In this document: piece after piece, positions 51,862 through 59,811 of the stretch
Numbering within the stretch: the first letter of the stretch is position 1
Layout: each line of letters begins with the position of its first letter
Assembly (NCBI RefSeq): GCF_041361345.1
Contig: NZ_JBGKAD010000001.1
Location: 992,001-1,056,000, forward strand
Origin: Halobaculum sp. MBLA0147
GTDB lineage: Archaea > Halobacteriota > Halobacteria > Halobacteriales > Haloferacaceae
Reading direction: 5' to 3'
Length of the DNA: 64,000 bases
Made by a program: the position numbers and the translations under genes
The notes under the pieces: generated by a model
What the model saw: the letters and a program-made list of their open reading frames with translations, nothing else
Told to the model about the DNA's origin: nothing
The model's database searches: none

Positions 51862-52644
51862 TCAGTCGGCGTCGGGGCCCAACGGGCGGCCGTCCGGGCG
51901 TTTAGCCCCCTCGGAGTCGTGGACGACGACCCCGTCGGCGTCCGTCGGCTCGTAGGAGTCCCGGACGGCGATGGCCTCCTCGAGTTCGCGGACGGCACGC
52001 TCCTTCAGCGCCGCCGCCAACTCGCGGGCCGCCTCGCGGTCGATGTCGCGGCCGAGCCCCTCGCACTCGTGGGCGCGGACCACGCCGTCCTCGTCGACCG
52101 CCTCCCCCATCGGTTGGCTGGTCCCGCCGAGCGCGACGCTGAACGGGTACGTCTGGCAGACGAGCGGGCGATCCTCGTGGACGGAACACGCGCCGGTGCC
52201 GTCCGCGGCCTCCTCGTAGAACGTGCAGTCCCCGCAGTCGTCCGTCGCCAGTGCCCACTCGAACGTCTCCCCGGTCGGCCCGTCCGGCCCCTCGCGAATC
52301 CCGTACGGCATCGGCCGCGCCACGTCACGCCAGTCGTACTCCGCCTCGGGGTCGGTCGCGGACGAGTCGCCGGCACCGCCACTACCGCCGGCAGCGCCGT
52401 CCGCGCGGTCGTCCGAGTCGGTGTCGTCGGCGTCGTCGGCATCGGCGTCGTCGAGTCCCGCCGCGGCACGCTGGACCTGCCGGACTTCGTCGGGGAACAC
52501 CGTCGCCGTGTGGGGGTCGTCCGCCTCCGCCTTACAACAGGCGCCACAGCGCGTACACTCGAAGCCGATCTCGCGGATCGAGGCGGCGAGGCTGTCCACG
52601 TCCAGCGCGCGTGCTCGTTCCAGCTCCGTCTCCAACGACTCCAC
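51862..52644 (-). CDS. YkgJ family cysteine cluster protein
   Basis: 260 residues from the GTG at 52644. CTRCGACCK (residues about 29-37) followed by DDCGDCTFYEE, GACSVHEDRPLVCQTYPF and HECEGLG is the typical Cys-cluster pattern of YkgJ/Fe-S or zinc-binding proteins. A low-complexity Asp/Ala/Gly insert (about residues 65-100) splits the first and second clusters. Family members are thought to bind an Fe-S cluster or zinc. Cytoplasmic. The frame can be opened further upstream, but the extension has atypical composition. Confidence 0.86.
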   Translation of the reverse strand: MESLETELERARALDVDSLAASIREIGFECTRCGACCKAEADDPHTATVFPDEVRQVQRAAAGLDDADADDADDTDSDDRADGAAGGSGGAGDSSATDPEAEYDWRDVARPMPYGIREGPDGPTGETFEWALATDDCGDCTFYEEAADGTGACSVHEDRPLVCQTYPFSVALGGTSQPMGEAVDEDGVVRAHECEGLGRDIDREAARELAAALKERAVRELEEAIAVRDSYEPTDADGVVVHDSEGAKRPDGRPLGPDAD

Positions 52645-52789
52645 GGGTTCGCTGGGGTCGGGACGCCGAAAAGACTCTCGGGGCGTCCACGACACGCGTC
52701 GGGAGACGGGCCCGTCTCTCCGTACGGCTACGGACGACACACCCAGGCTCTCTCGACTCCCGACGGCCCACGACGCGACTTAGCGAGGA

Positions 52790-52796
52790 TTAAGTA
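52790..52796 (+). promoter_or_regulatory. TATA-like box of the DUF7511-like gene
   Basis: TTAAGTA, 23-29 bases before the ATG at 52819, in an AT-rich pocket. It supports a leaderless transcript and the chosen start. Confidence 0.5.
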
Positions 52797-52818
52797 CCAT
52801 ACCGACGAACTGCTTCGT

Positions 52819-53037
52819 ATGGCAGCGGACACCGATCCCGTCACGGGGACTACTCGGTCCGACCACACCGCCGACGCGGCCGACGGCGACGGAGCCCTCC
52901 ACTCCGAACTCGTCACGTACGACGAGGAGCCAGATCGCCGGACGGTGTTCCCGGCCGCGGCCGACGACGACGACCTCCTCACCCACTGGATCACCGCCAA
53001 CGACGGCAGTTTCGTCGACCTCCGCGACCTCCGGTAG
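52819..53037 (+). CDS. DUF7511-like small haloarchaeal protein
   Basis: 72 residues from the ATG at 52819. The core SELVTYDEEPDRRTVFPAAA and HWITANDGSFVDLRDLR follows the short haloarchaeal DUF7511 pattern as I recall it (a Tyr-x-x-x-Pro-Asp-Arg-x-Thr-x-x-Pro strand pair and a final Trp-x-x-Ala...Phe-Val-x-Leu motif). No membrane segment. It stands alone between the YkgJ gene and the convergent MBL gene. Function unknown. Confidence 0.78.
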   Translation: MAADTDPVTGTTRSDHTADAADGDGALHSELVTYDEEPDRRTVFPAAADDDDLLTHWITANDGSFVDLRDLR

Positions 53038-53077
53038 TCCCCGCCGCCAGCGTACCGCCCTCCGACCGCCTCCACGA

Positions 53078-53971
53078 TCACGTCACGGGCGACACCCGCT
53101 CCGTCGTCGGGTCCCAACGCAGGTGACCCTCGGCGGCCAGTTTCTCGAGGTGCGCGACCACCGTCGCCCGTGCGAGGTCTCGCACGCCGGACACGTCCGT
53201 CTCGTAGGCGTCGTCGACGACACTCTCGAGGTCGCGCGCGCCGCCGGCGACCGCCTCGCGGACCGCCCGCTCGCGGTCGCGCCGGTGTGCGAGCAGCCGC
53301 TCGCAGGTCCCCCGCGGGTCGTCGATCACCGGGCCGTGTCCGGGGTAGAGTCGTGGTGGGTCCCGTGCGAGCAGGCGGCGCAGCGACGCGAGGTACGCAC
53401 GTACGTCACCCTCCGGCGCCGCGACGGCGACGCTGCCGGTGGCGACCGCGAGATCCCCACACACCACACCCCGAGCCGTCTCGAAGGCGACGTGGTCCGG
53501 CGCGTGCCCGGGCGTGTCGGAGACTCGTGCCGGGCCGACGGCGTCGCCGTCGAGGAAGGTACGGTCCGGGTCGACGCCCGTCGCCTCGCGGAACCGGTCC
53601 GTCCGCCAGCGGCGCGCCCAGACCGTCGCGTCCGTCGTCGTCGCGTAGTGTGCGACGGCGTCGACGTGATCCGGGTGCGTGTGCGTGACGGCGACGTGAT
53701 CGAGTCCCTTCTCGTGGACGACCGTGTCCAGCGTCTCCGAGCGAGCGGCGGGGTCGATCAACAGCGTCTCCGTCTCGGGATCGGTGTCCGCTCTCTCCGC
53801 CGTCCCCGACTCGGCGTCCGCGTCGTCGGACGGCGGTTCGTGATCCGTGTCGTCCGACCGTGGTCCGGCGTCCGTGTCGCCCACCACCGGCTCGCCGCTC
53901 ACGAGGTACGCGTTCGTCTGGCCCGTCGGGGCACGGGTGGACACGTCCAACGAGAAGGTGTCGACGTACAT
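53078..53971 (-). CDS. MBL fold metallo-hydrolase
   Basis: 297 residues from the ATG at 53971. The metallo-beta-lactamase signature VTHTHPDHVDA (HxHxDH), then DTPGHAPDHVAFE and GDLAVATGS, LYPGHGPVIDDP, supply the metal ligands in the usual order. The C-terminal helical domain (about 220-297) with AHLEKLAAEGHLRW resembles LACTB2-like hydrolases. An acidic insert (about residues 33-68) disrupts the beta-sheet start. Hydrolytic; substrate unknown. It follows the radical SAM gene by 32 bases on the same strand. Confidence 0.88.
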   Translation of the reverse strand: MYVDTFSLDVSTRAPTGQTNAYLVSGEPVVGDTDAGPRSDDTDHEPPSDDADAESGTAERADTDPETETLLIDPAARSETLDTVVHEKGLDHVAVTHTHPDHVDAVAHYATTTDATVWARRWRTDRFREATGVDPDRTFLDGDAVGPARVSDTPGHAPDHVAFETARGVVCGDLAVATGSVAVAAPEGDVRAYLASLRRLLARDPPRLYPGHGPVIDDPRGTCERLLAHRRDRERAVREAVAGGARDLESVVDDAYETDVSGVRDLARATVVAHLEKLAAEGHLRWDPTTERVSPVT

Positions 53972-54003
53972 CTGCTCGCCTCGACCGAGTGGCGCAGTCG
54001 GCT

Positions 54004-55773
54004 TCAGTCCGCCGACCCGCGCGTCTCGCCGTGGCCCGGCACGGTCGCGCCCGCCGGGTCGGCGGTGAGGAACCGCGAGAGCGGCACGTCGGCGTCGACG
54101 ACGCTCGCCGCGTCCGCGACGCGCTCGTACGGCCGTCCGACGACCAGGTCACCCGCCGCGGCGCGCGTGATCCCCGGGATCGCCGTCAACTCGTCCATCG
54201 ACGCCGCGTTCACGTCCAGCGGGTACGGGACGGCCGTGATCGACCGGTACCCCCAGTCGACGACGGCCACGTCCAGCGTCTCGCCCAGCGGCCGCTCGCC
54301 CGGGATGCCGACCAACAGCGCGTACGTGCCGGGCTGGCGGCCGAACGTCGTCCCGTCATCGTGGTACTCCGTGTGGACACCAGGGAGGACCGTCCCCGGC
54401 GGGGCGACCCGTTCGAGCATCGGGCGGTCGAACGTCTCCCGCACCTCCCGTTTGTACTCTTTGAACTGCCGCTTGTGGTCGCGGGCGATGTCTGCCCCCG
54501 CCTCCGCCATGTCCGTCCCCTCGAACGCCATCACCTGCCGGATGTTCACGCGGCGCACGAGTAGCCCCTCGTCCAACACGTCCTGCAGGAACCGTCGGTT
54601 GTGCTCGAACGTCTCCTCGCGTTCGCCCATCAGTCCGTGGAGCAGGTTGATCCCCGGCAGCAGCTTCGGGAGTCGCCGCGGCGCGTCGGCGCCGTAGCTG
54701 GGTGCCGCCGCCGGCTGCTCGCCGGGACGCCAGCCGCCGGCCTCGTTGACGACGCGGACCGCCTCCAGACACTCCTCGGCGGTGACGAGCAGTTCGTTCT
54801 GGTCTTGCACGACCGGGTCGGCACTCTCCAAGCCGAACGCCGCCGTGTCACCGGGGGTGTTGTACGCGGCGATGGTCCGGATCGCCTCGCGGGACGCCTC
54901 CGGGTACTCCACGATGGTGACGGGGTTCATGTTGTCGAGGTGGAGCGTCCGCAGGTCGGGCGCCACCTCGCGAATACCGGCGTAGAGGTCGTGGAGCGCC
55001 TCGGGGTTCGGTGCCTCCCCGTCGCCGCCGAACGCGAGGATGTCCGCCTGGCGACCGATCCGGAAGTCGCGGACGCCGTGGTCCGACAGCGCGTCCACCT
55101 CCGCGACCACGTCCGGCGCGGTCCGGAAGTCCGGGTCGCCGTACATCGGTTCCGTACAGAACGAACACCGGTAGGCACACCCGCGAGAGGTCTCCAACTC
55201 CGCGATCAGGTACTCCGGGTGGTTCGGGTGTTGTTCGACGACGAACGCCCCGGTGTTCGACCACCGGGCCACCTCGTCGTACGTCCGGATCCGGTCGGTG
55301 TACCCCTCCAGCCCGTTGTGGACCAGGTCGTAGGCGGCCGCCTCCACGTCGCCCATCGAGACGAAGTCGTAGTCCAGGTCGTCGCGCTCCATGTCCTGTG
55401 CGCCGGCGTTCTCGTCGCCGACGCCGAACCGGACCGGGCCGCCCAGGAGTGTCGTGCCGTCGGCGGTCCACGCGAGTTCCTTCACCTCGTCCGGTTCCGC
55501 GGGAGTGCCGCCGACGTACTTCCCGGGGACGGTCATCCCGCCGACGTAGATCAGCAGGTCCGCGTCGGCCACGTCCCCGCGCTTGCGGGGCGTCTCGCGG
55601 AGTTCGTCGATCGTGTGGTAGGTGATCTGCTCGCGAGGGACCCCGGCGTCGACGAGCGCACCCGCCGTGTACCGGGGGTACGTCGAGACGTACGGCGGCA
55701 CGCCGAAGTGGGCCGGCTCGTCCACGTAGCCGTCCACGATGGTCACGTCGAGCTGTGCGGGGGCTGTCGTCAC
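54004..55773 (-). CDS. Radical SAM protein with helix-hairpin-helix C-terminus
   Basis: 589 residues from a GTG at 55773. The radical SAM cluster CAYRCSFC (CxxxCxxC, residues about 199-206) follows an N-terminal domain (1-190) that looks like a cobalamin-binding-like or B12-free Rossmann fold (VTIVDGYVDEPAHFGVPPYV). A TIM-barrel core follows (TLHLDNMNPVTIVE, FGLESADP), then C-terminal TRAM-like and HhH regions with LDVNAASMDELTAIPGITRA, a DNA-binding type HhH motif. Similar proteins occur across euryarchaea. The reaction is unknown; no methylthiotransferase signature was recognised. Confidence 0.87.
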   Translation of the reverse strand: MTTAPAQLDVTIVDGYVDEPAHFGVPPYVSTYPRYTAGALVDAGVPREQITYHTIDELRETPRKRGDVADADLLIYVGGMTVPGKYVGGTPAEPDEVKELAWTADGTTLLGGPVRFGVGDENAGAQDMERDDLDYDFVSMGDVEAAAYDLVHNGLEGYTDRIRTYDEVARWSNTGAFVVEQHPNHPEYLIAELETSRGCAYRCSFCTEPMYGDPDFRTAPDVVAEVDALSDHGVRDFRIGRQADILAFGGDGEAPNPEALHDLYAGIREVAPDLRTLHLDNMNPVTIVEYPEASREAIRTIAAYNTPGDTAAFGLESADPVVQDQNELLVTAEECLEAVRVVNEAGGWRPGEQPAAAPSYGADAPRRLPKLLPGINLLHGLMGEREETFEHNRRFLQDVLDEGLLVRRVNIRQVMAFEGTDMAEAGADIARDHKRQFKEYKREVRETFDRPMLERVAPPGTVLPGVHTEYHDDGTTFGRQPGTYALLVGIPGERPLGETLDVAVVDWGYRSITAVPYPLDVNAASMDELTAIPGITRAAAGDLVVGRPYERVADAASVVDADVPLSRFLTADPAGATVPGHGETRGSAD

Positions 55774-55907
55774 GTGCGAGCCTTGGCCGCTCGGCGGCTA
55801 AAACGGTGTGGTCCGGGGCGCGGCCCACTCACTGGTGACGAGCGGCGGCGTGGCCCCACGGTGCGACGGCCGTCCGTCGGTCGTACGCGTCCCCTCTTCG
55901 GCCGCCG

Positions 55908-56570
55908 TCACGACTCCGCGTCGGGGTGCCCGCGGACGATCTCGACGCCCGAGGAGGCACCGATCCGGGTGGCACCGGCGTCCAACATCGCCCGTGCCTC
56001 CTCGTAGGAGCCGACCCCGCCGGAGGCCTTCACCGGGAGGTACTCGCTCAACAGTTCCACGTCCGGCACCGTCGCGCCGCCGTCCGCGAACCCCGTCGAG
56101 GTCTTCAGGTAGTCGGCACCCGCCTCGACGGCCAGCTCGCCGGCGGTGTGTTTCTGCTCCTCCGAGAGGAGTGCCGTCTCGACGATCACCTTCACCGGCA
56201 GCGGGGTCGCGTCCACCACGTCCGCGACGTCGACACAGACGCCTTCCGTCTCTCCCGCCAGGAGGCGACCGACGTTGAGCACCAGATCCAGCTCGTCGGC
56301 ACCGTCGGCGTGGGCACGTTCCGCCTCGGCGACCTTCGCTGCCGTGGCGTGTTGACCGTGGGGGAACCCGATCACCGTCGCGAGCGTCACCTCGGGGGCG
56401 TACTCGGCCGCCTCGGCGACGTAACACGGCGGCACACAGGCGTTGAGTCCGTACTCGGCCGCCTCGTCCAGACAGACGTGCACGTCGGCCAGTGTCGTCT
56501 CCGGTCCCAGCACCGTGTGGTCGATGGTCTCGGCGAACGCCGACAGCGACGCAAACCGATCCTCTGACAT
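55908..56570 (-). CDS. deoC: Deoxyribose-phosphate aldolase
   Basis: 220 residues from the ATG at 56570. Class I aldolase: the Schiff-base Lys is in YLKTSTGF, with a second active-site Lys in [25 protein letters not shown] at the N-terminus and [14 protein letters not shown] are conserved. It cleaves 2-deoxyribose-5-phosphate to glyceraldehyde-3-phosphate and acetaldehyde in deoxynucleoside catabolism. The length is normal for the archaeal enzyme. Confidence 0.95.
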   Translation of the reverse strand: MSEDRFASLSAFAETIDHTVLGPETTLADVHVCLDEAAEYGLNACVPPCYVAEAAEYAPEVTLATVIGFPHGQHATAAKVAEAERAHADGADELDLVLNVGRLLAGETEGVCVDVADVVDATPLPVKVIVETALLSEEQKHTAGELAVEAGADYLKTSTGFADGGATVPDVELLSEYLPVKASGGVGSYEEARAMLDAGATRIGASSGVEIVRGHPDAES

Positions 56571-56731
56571 GCGCGGCCCGTCTCGCGGCTCGGTGGAAAA
56601 AGTGTCGAGAGGGCACGGGCAGCGAGACGGGGCAGCGTGGGGTCGAACCCAGAGCGGGTCGAGTCGGGTGACGGCGCGACCGGTTCCGACTCGGTTCGGC
56701 GTGGCGGTACCACCGCCACCGCTGGTCCGTC

Positions 56732-57214
56732 TCAGACCGTCGCGGCGCTAGACCCCTCGGCGTCCGGGTCCACCCCGTCGGCCTCGGTCAACTGGCGGAC
56801 GGTCAACACGGGGACTGGACACGAGCGGACGACGCGCTCGGCGACACTCCCGATCAGGAAGCGGTTCTCGCCGTGGCGCCCGCGCGTGCCGACCGCGACG
56901 GCGTCGGCACCGATCTCGCGGGCGTAGTCGGAGATCTCCGTCGCGGGGCGCCCCTCGCGGACGACGCCGGTCACGTCACAGTCGAGATCGGCCGCACGAC
57001 GCTGCACCTCGACGATGGCCTCGCCGCCCCGCTCCTGGAGCGCGTTGCGCATCTGGTCGCGGACGGCCGCGGGCGAGGAGTCCACCTCGCTGGCGTCGAC
57101 GACGTACAGCGCGTGGACCGACGCGTCGAACCGCTCGGCCAGATCCAACGCCGCGCCGACGGCACGACTCACACTGGCGGAGCCGTCGGTGGCGATGACG
57201 ATGGTGTCGATCAC
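56732..57214 (-). CDS. Universal stress protein, UspA family
   Basis: 160 residues from a GTG at 57214. Usp fold: [20 protein letters not shown] at the N-terminus, and the ATP-binding glycine motif near [21 protein letters not shown] (Gly-x2-Gly-x9-Gly-Ser) with [10 protein letters not shown], so the nucleotide-binding version is likely. An acidic tail of about 20 residues follows. Cytoplasmic; no substrate. It is divergent from the second UspA gene with 179 bases between. Confidence 0.9.
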   Translation of the reverse strand: MIDTIVIATDGSASVSRAVGAALDLAERFDASVHALYVVDASEVDSSPAAVRDQMRNALQERGGEAIVEVQRRAADLDCDVTGVVREGRPATEISDYAREIGADAVAVGTRGRHGENRFLIGSVAERVVRSCPVPVLTVRQLTEADGVDPDAEGSSAATV

Positions 57215-57393
57215 ACGACGGACTTCGCCGGCACCCGTGAAAAACGCGCCGGGTCGTCGGGCGCGGGGCGACGAGCGGTACCACGTGGGTCGAACCGCTC
57301 GGGGCGTCTGGACCGTCCGGATCGGCTAGATCGTCCGCGGGCCGCTCCACCGGGGAGGGGAAGGTCTTTGACGAGGCCCACACACCCACGAGT

Positions 57394-57846
57394 ATGGACG
57401 ACGCGTTGGCGGTGGATCGCGTGCTGGTCCCGGTCGACGGGAGCGAGGAGTCGCTGGAGGCGGTCGAGTACGCGGTGGCGGTGGCCCGGCGGTACGACGC
57501 CGCCCTCCACGCGGTGTACGTCCTCGGCGAGGAGGTCGTCCGTGCCATCGAGACCGGAGCCGTCGACCACGAGGCCGTCGCCGAGGAGACGGAGGCGTTC
57601 ACCGACACGGTCCGCGAGCAGTGTGCCGCCGCGGACGTACCCGTCTCGACCGCCATCGCCTACGGCTTCTCGACCCGCCGGAAGACGACACACCCGGGCA
57701 GCGCCATCCTCGACACCGCCGAGGAGATCGACGCCGACTTTCTCGTCGTCCCCCGCGAACCCGTCGCCGGGGAACCCGGCGAGGTGCTGGAGAAGGCCGC
57801 CGAGTACGTCCTCCTGTACGCGAGTCAGCCCGTCCTCTCCGTCTGA
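57394..57846 (+). CDS. Universal stress protein, UspA family
   Basis: 150 residues from the ATG at 57394. DRVLVPVDGSEESLEAVEYA at the start; the segment FLVVPREPVAGEPGEVLEKA replaces the glycine-rich ATP motif, so ATP binding is doubtful. Ends LLYASQPVLSV. Divergent from the UspA gene at 56732-57214. A TATA-like AAGGTCTTTG lies about 30 bases upstream. Confidence 0.88.
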   Translation: MDDALAVDRVLVPVDGSEESLEAVEYAVAVARRYDAALHAVYVLGEEVVRAIETGAVDHEAVAEETEAFTDTVREQCAAADVPVSTAIAYGFSTRRKTTHPGSAILDTAEEIDADFLVVPREPVAGEPGEVLEKAAEYVLLYASQPVLSV

Positions 57847-57899
57847 GACGCGTCTCGTCGGCTGGTCGCTCGGACGTCCGCCGATCGGAAGTCTGCCGG

Positions 57900-58481
57900 T
57901 CAGAACTCGTCCTCGAAGTCGAACTCGCCGTCGCTGTCGAGTTGTGCGAACGCCTCCTCGGCGGTGAGCGTGTCGAGTGTACGGTCCATCTCGCGGCGGA
58001 TCTCCGCCATCCGCTCGACGAGGGCCTCGTACTCCTCGGAGTCGTGTTCGTTGGCCGACTCCAAGGCGGCCTTCTTCGAGGCGAGCGCGAAGAACTCGCG
58101 ACTCTTGCGGTCGTAGGTGCGCCGCTCCAACAGCACCTCGACGACCGCGTGCACCTCCTCGCGTTCGACCGGCTTGGTGACGTAGTCGTCGAACTGCATC
58201 TCGGCGATGTCCGTGTCGGGTTCGACGGCGGTCAACATCGCCACCTGCGCGCCGACGCTCCGGCGACGGATCTCCGCGAGCACCTCGTCGCCCGACAGAT
58301 CCGGCATCCGTCGGTCCAACAGCGCCACGTCGACGTCGCCGTCCACCCGTTCGAGTGCCTCCTCGCCGCTCGTGGCCGTCACGACCTCGTACTCCGACTC
58401 CAACCACGTCGCGTACAGCGCGGTCAGGTCGGTCTCGTCGTCGACGACCAACACCGTCGCCGACTGCTCGGTGGACTCCAT
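57900..58481 (-). CDS. Response regulator with HalX domain
   Basis: 193 residues from the ATG at 58481. Receiver domain: VLVVDDETDLTALYATWLES, with the phosphoacceptor Asp in VALLDRRMPDLSG and the signalling Lys in VTKPVEREEV. The C-terminal 70 residues (RRTYDRKSREFFALASKKAA and onward) match the HalX domain, found only in haloarchaeal response regulators. No output DNA-binding domain is seen. The cognate kinase is not in the window. It converges with the UspA gene (53 bases). Confidence 0.92.
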   Translation of the reverse strand: MESTEQSATVLVVDDETDLTALYATWLESEYEVVTATSGEEALERVDGDVDVALLDRRMPDLSGDEVLAEIRRRSVGAQVAMLTAVEPDTDIAEMQFDDYVTKPVEREEVHAVVEVLLERRTYDRKSREFFALASKKAALESANEHDSEEYEALVERMAEIRREMDRTLDTLTAEEAFAQLDSDGEFDFEDEF

Positions 58482-58608
58482 CCCTCTCGTCTTCACAGTA
58501 CGGACGGGTGTAGGTAAATCACGCGGTACGGCGGACGGACCTGGATCCACGAGTCGTCGACGCCGTCAGACGACCGGTTCGACGACGCTACCCGGTGTTC
58601 GGGGAGGG

Positions 58609-58862
58609 CTCGTGTGTCGCACGAGCCGCGTGGGCCGCGCGGATCGTGTGGGTCGCCCGAGCCGCGTGTGCTGCACGGATCGTGTGGGTCTCACTCCGGT
58701 GGCGCGAGCCGCGCGGATCGTGTGGGTCTCACTCCGGTGGCGCGAGCCGCGCGGATCGTGTGGGTCTCACTCCGGTGGCGCGAGCCGCGCGGATCGTGTG
58801 GGTCTCACTCCGGTGGCGCGAGCCGCGCGGATCGTGTGGGTCTCACTCCGGTGGCGCGAGCC
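58609..58862. repeat. 38-bp tandem repeat echoing the GNAT gene's stop region
   Basis: Near-identical 38-base units start at 58703, 58741, 58779 and 58817, with a partial copy inside the GNAT gene (58855) and degenerate copies back to about 58609. Each unit carries, on the minus strand, codons for Arg-Leu-Ala-Pro-Pro-Glu and TGA. Stops at 58843 (gene), 58805, 58767 and 58729 fall in successive frames because 38 is two more than a multiple of three. Confidence 0.95.
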
Positions 58863-59388
58863 GCGCCGCCATCTCCAACTCGAAGGACTCGGCGTCGCTG
58901 GTCTCGAAGCCGACCTTCTTGTAGAGGCCGACGGCAGCGCGGTTCCACCGCTCGACGGAGAGCCAGACCCGCTCGACACCGGCGGCGGCGCCGTGCCCCA
59001 ACAGCGTCTCTATGAGGACGGTGCCGACCCCGACCCCCTGGTACGGCTGGTTGACGAAGATCGCGAGTTCGTAGGCGTCCTCGTCGGGCACGAGCGTCGC
59101 GTGGCCCGCCACCTCGTCGCCGTCCCACGCGAGGACGTTGTAACAGTCGTCGGTGAGGATCGAGTCGAGCCACTCGCGGATGCGGTGCTCGCCGCCCGGC
59201 GGGATCCCCTGTGCGCGGTCGGCGGCGTCGAAGTCCTCGTACATCGCGACCAGCGCCTCGCGCTCGTCGTCGCCGCCGTCGAAGGCCCGCAACTCGATCG
59301 TGCGACCCTCGTCGTCCGTCGTCGTCACCGGCGGCGGGTCGTACGGGCCGGCAGACTCGTCCGGGTAGAGACGATCCGTCATCGTCAC
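58843..59388 (-). CDS. GNAT family N-acetyltransferase
   Basis: 181 residues. GNAT motif A is NQPYQGVGVGTVLIETLLGH (Q-x2-G-x-G/A acetyl-CoA loop), followed by RVWLSVERWNRAAVGLYKKVGFE, motif B. An N-terminal extension of about 30 residues precedes the domain. The GTG at 59388 overlaps the UspA stop as GTGA; an ATG at 59382 is the alternative. The acceptor substrate is unknown. Its C-terminal RLAPPE is the unit repeated downstream. Confidence 0.9.
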   Translation of the reverse strand: MTMTDRLYPDESAGPYDPPPVTTTDDEGRTIELRAFDGGDDEREALVAMYEDFDAADRAQGIPPGGEHRIREWLDSILTDDCYNVLAWDGDEVAGHATLVPDEDAYELAIFVNQPYQGVGVGTVLIETLLGHGAAAGVERVWLSVERWNRAAVGLYKKVGFETSDAESFELEMAARLAPPE

Positions 59389-59753
59389 CGTACCAACTTC
59401 ACCGACACCGGCGCGTTCAGGAGGACGAACTGCGCGATGGAGCCGAGGTTGATCTTCCCCATCGGGCTGGTCTCGCCGCCGCCGAGTGCGATCTGGTCGA
59501 ACCCCTCTGCCTCCGCGATCTCCACGAGACGACTCCCCGCGTCACCCTCGACGCGGCGCACCTCCGCCTCCAGCGGCACGTCCGTCAGCGTCGCGCGGAC
59601 CCGATCGACGATCTCGTCCGTCGAGCGGTCCGACTGCGGGTTCTCGACGACCGCCACCGTGAGCTCGTCACCGGCGGCCAGCGCGCGCTCGACGGTCGCG
59701 TCCAACGCGGTCAGCGAGTCCGCGCTGCCACCGATCCCCAGGAGTACTTTCAC
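59385..59753 (-). CDS. Universal stress protein, UspA family
   Basis: 122 residues from a GTG at 59753: VKVLLGIGGSADSLTALDAT, then a short core and LGGGETSPMGKINLGSIAQF, where the Gly-x2-Gly-x9-Gly-Ser ATP motif is replaced by a related Gly-rich segment. It is shorter than typical Usp. Stop/start overlap (GTGA) with the acetyltransferase gene suggests an operon. It starts 59 bases downstream of no other gene on this strand; the TIGR00300 gene is divergently arranged in order only, being also on the minus strand after it. Confidence 0.85.
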   Translation of the reverse strand: MKVLLGIGGSADSLTALDATVERALAAGDELTVAVVENPQSDRSTDEIVDRVRATLTDVPLEAEVRRVEGDAGSRLVEIAEAEGFDQIALGGGETSPMGKINLGSIAQFVLLNAPVSVKLVR

Positions 59754-59811
59754 GTCCCGTGGTGGCACCTGCCACGAACAAAAGGTTGCCGTCCGGCGGT
59801 CGCCCGCGTCG

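Noticed and set aside
56640-56665. Sequence GGGGTCGAACCC resembling a tRNA T-arm
   Set aside because: No anticodon stem or acceptor stem fits around it on either strand.
58609-58862. Repeat array as a possible CRISPR
   Set aside because: The units are contiguous, without unique spacers; the same holds for the arrays at 30334 and 34013.
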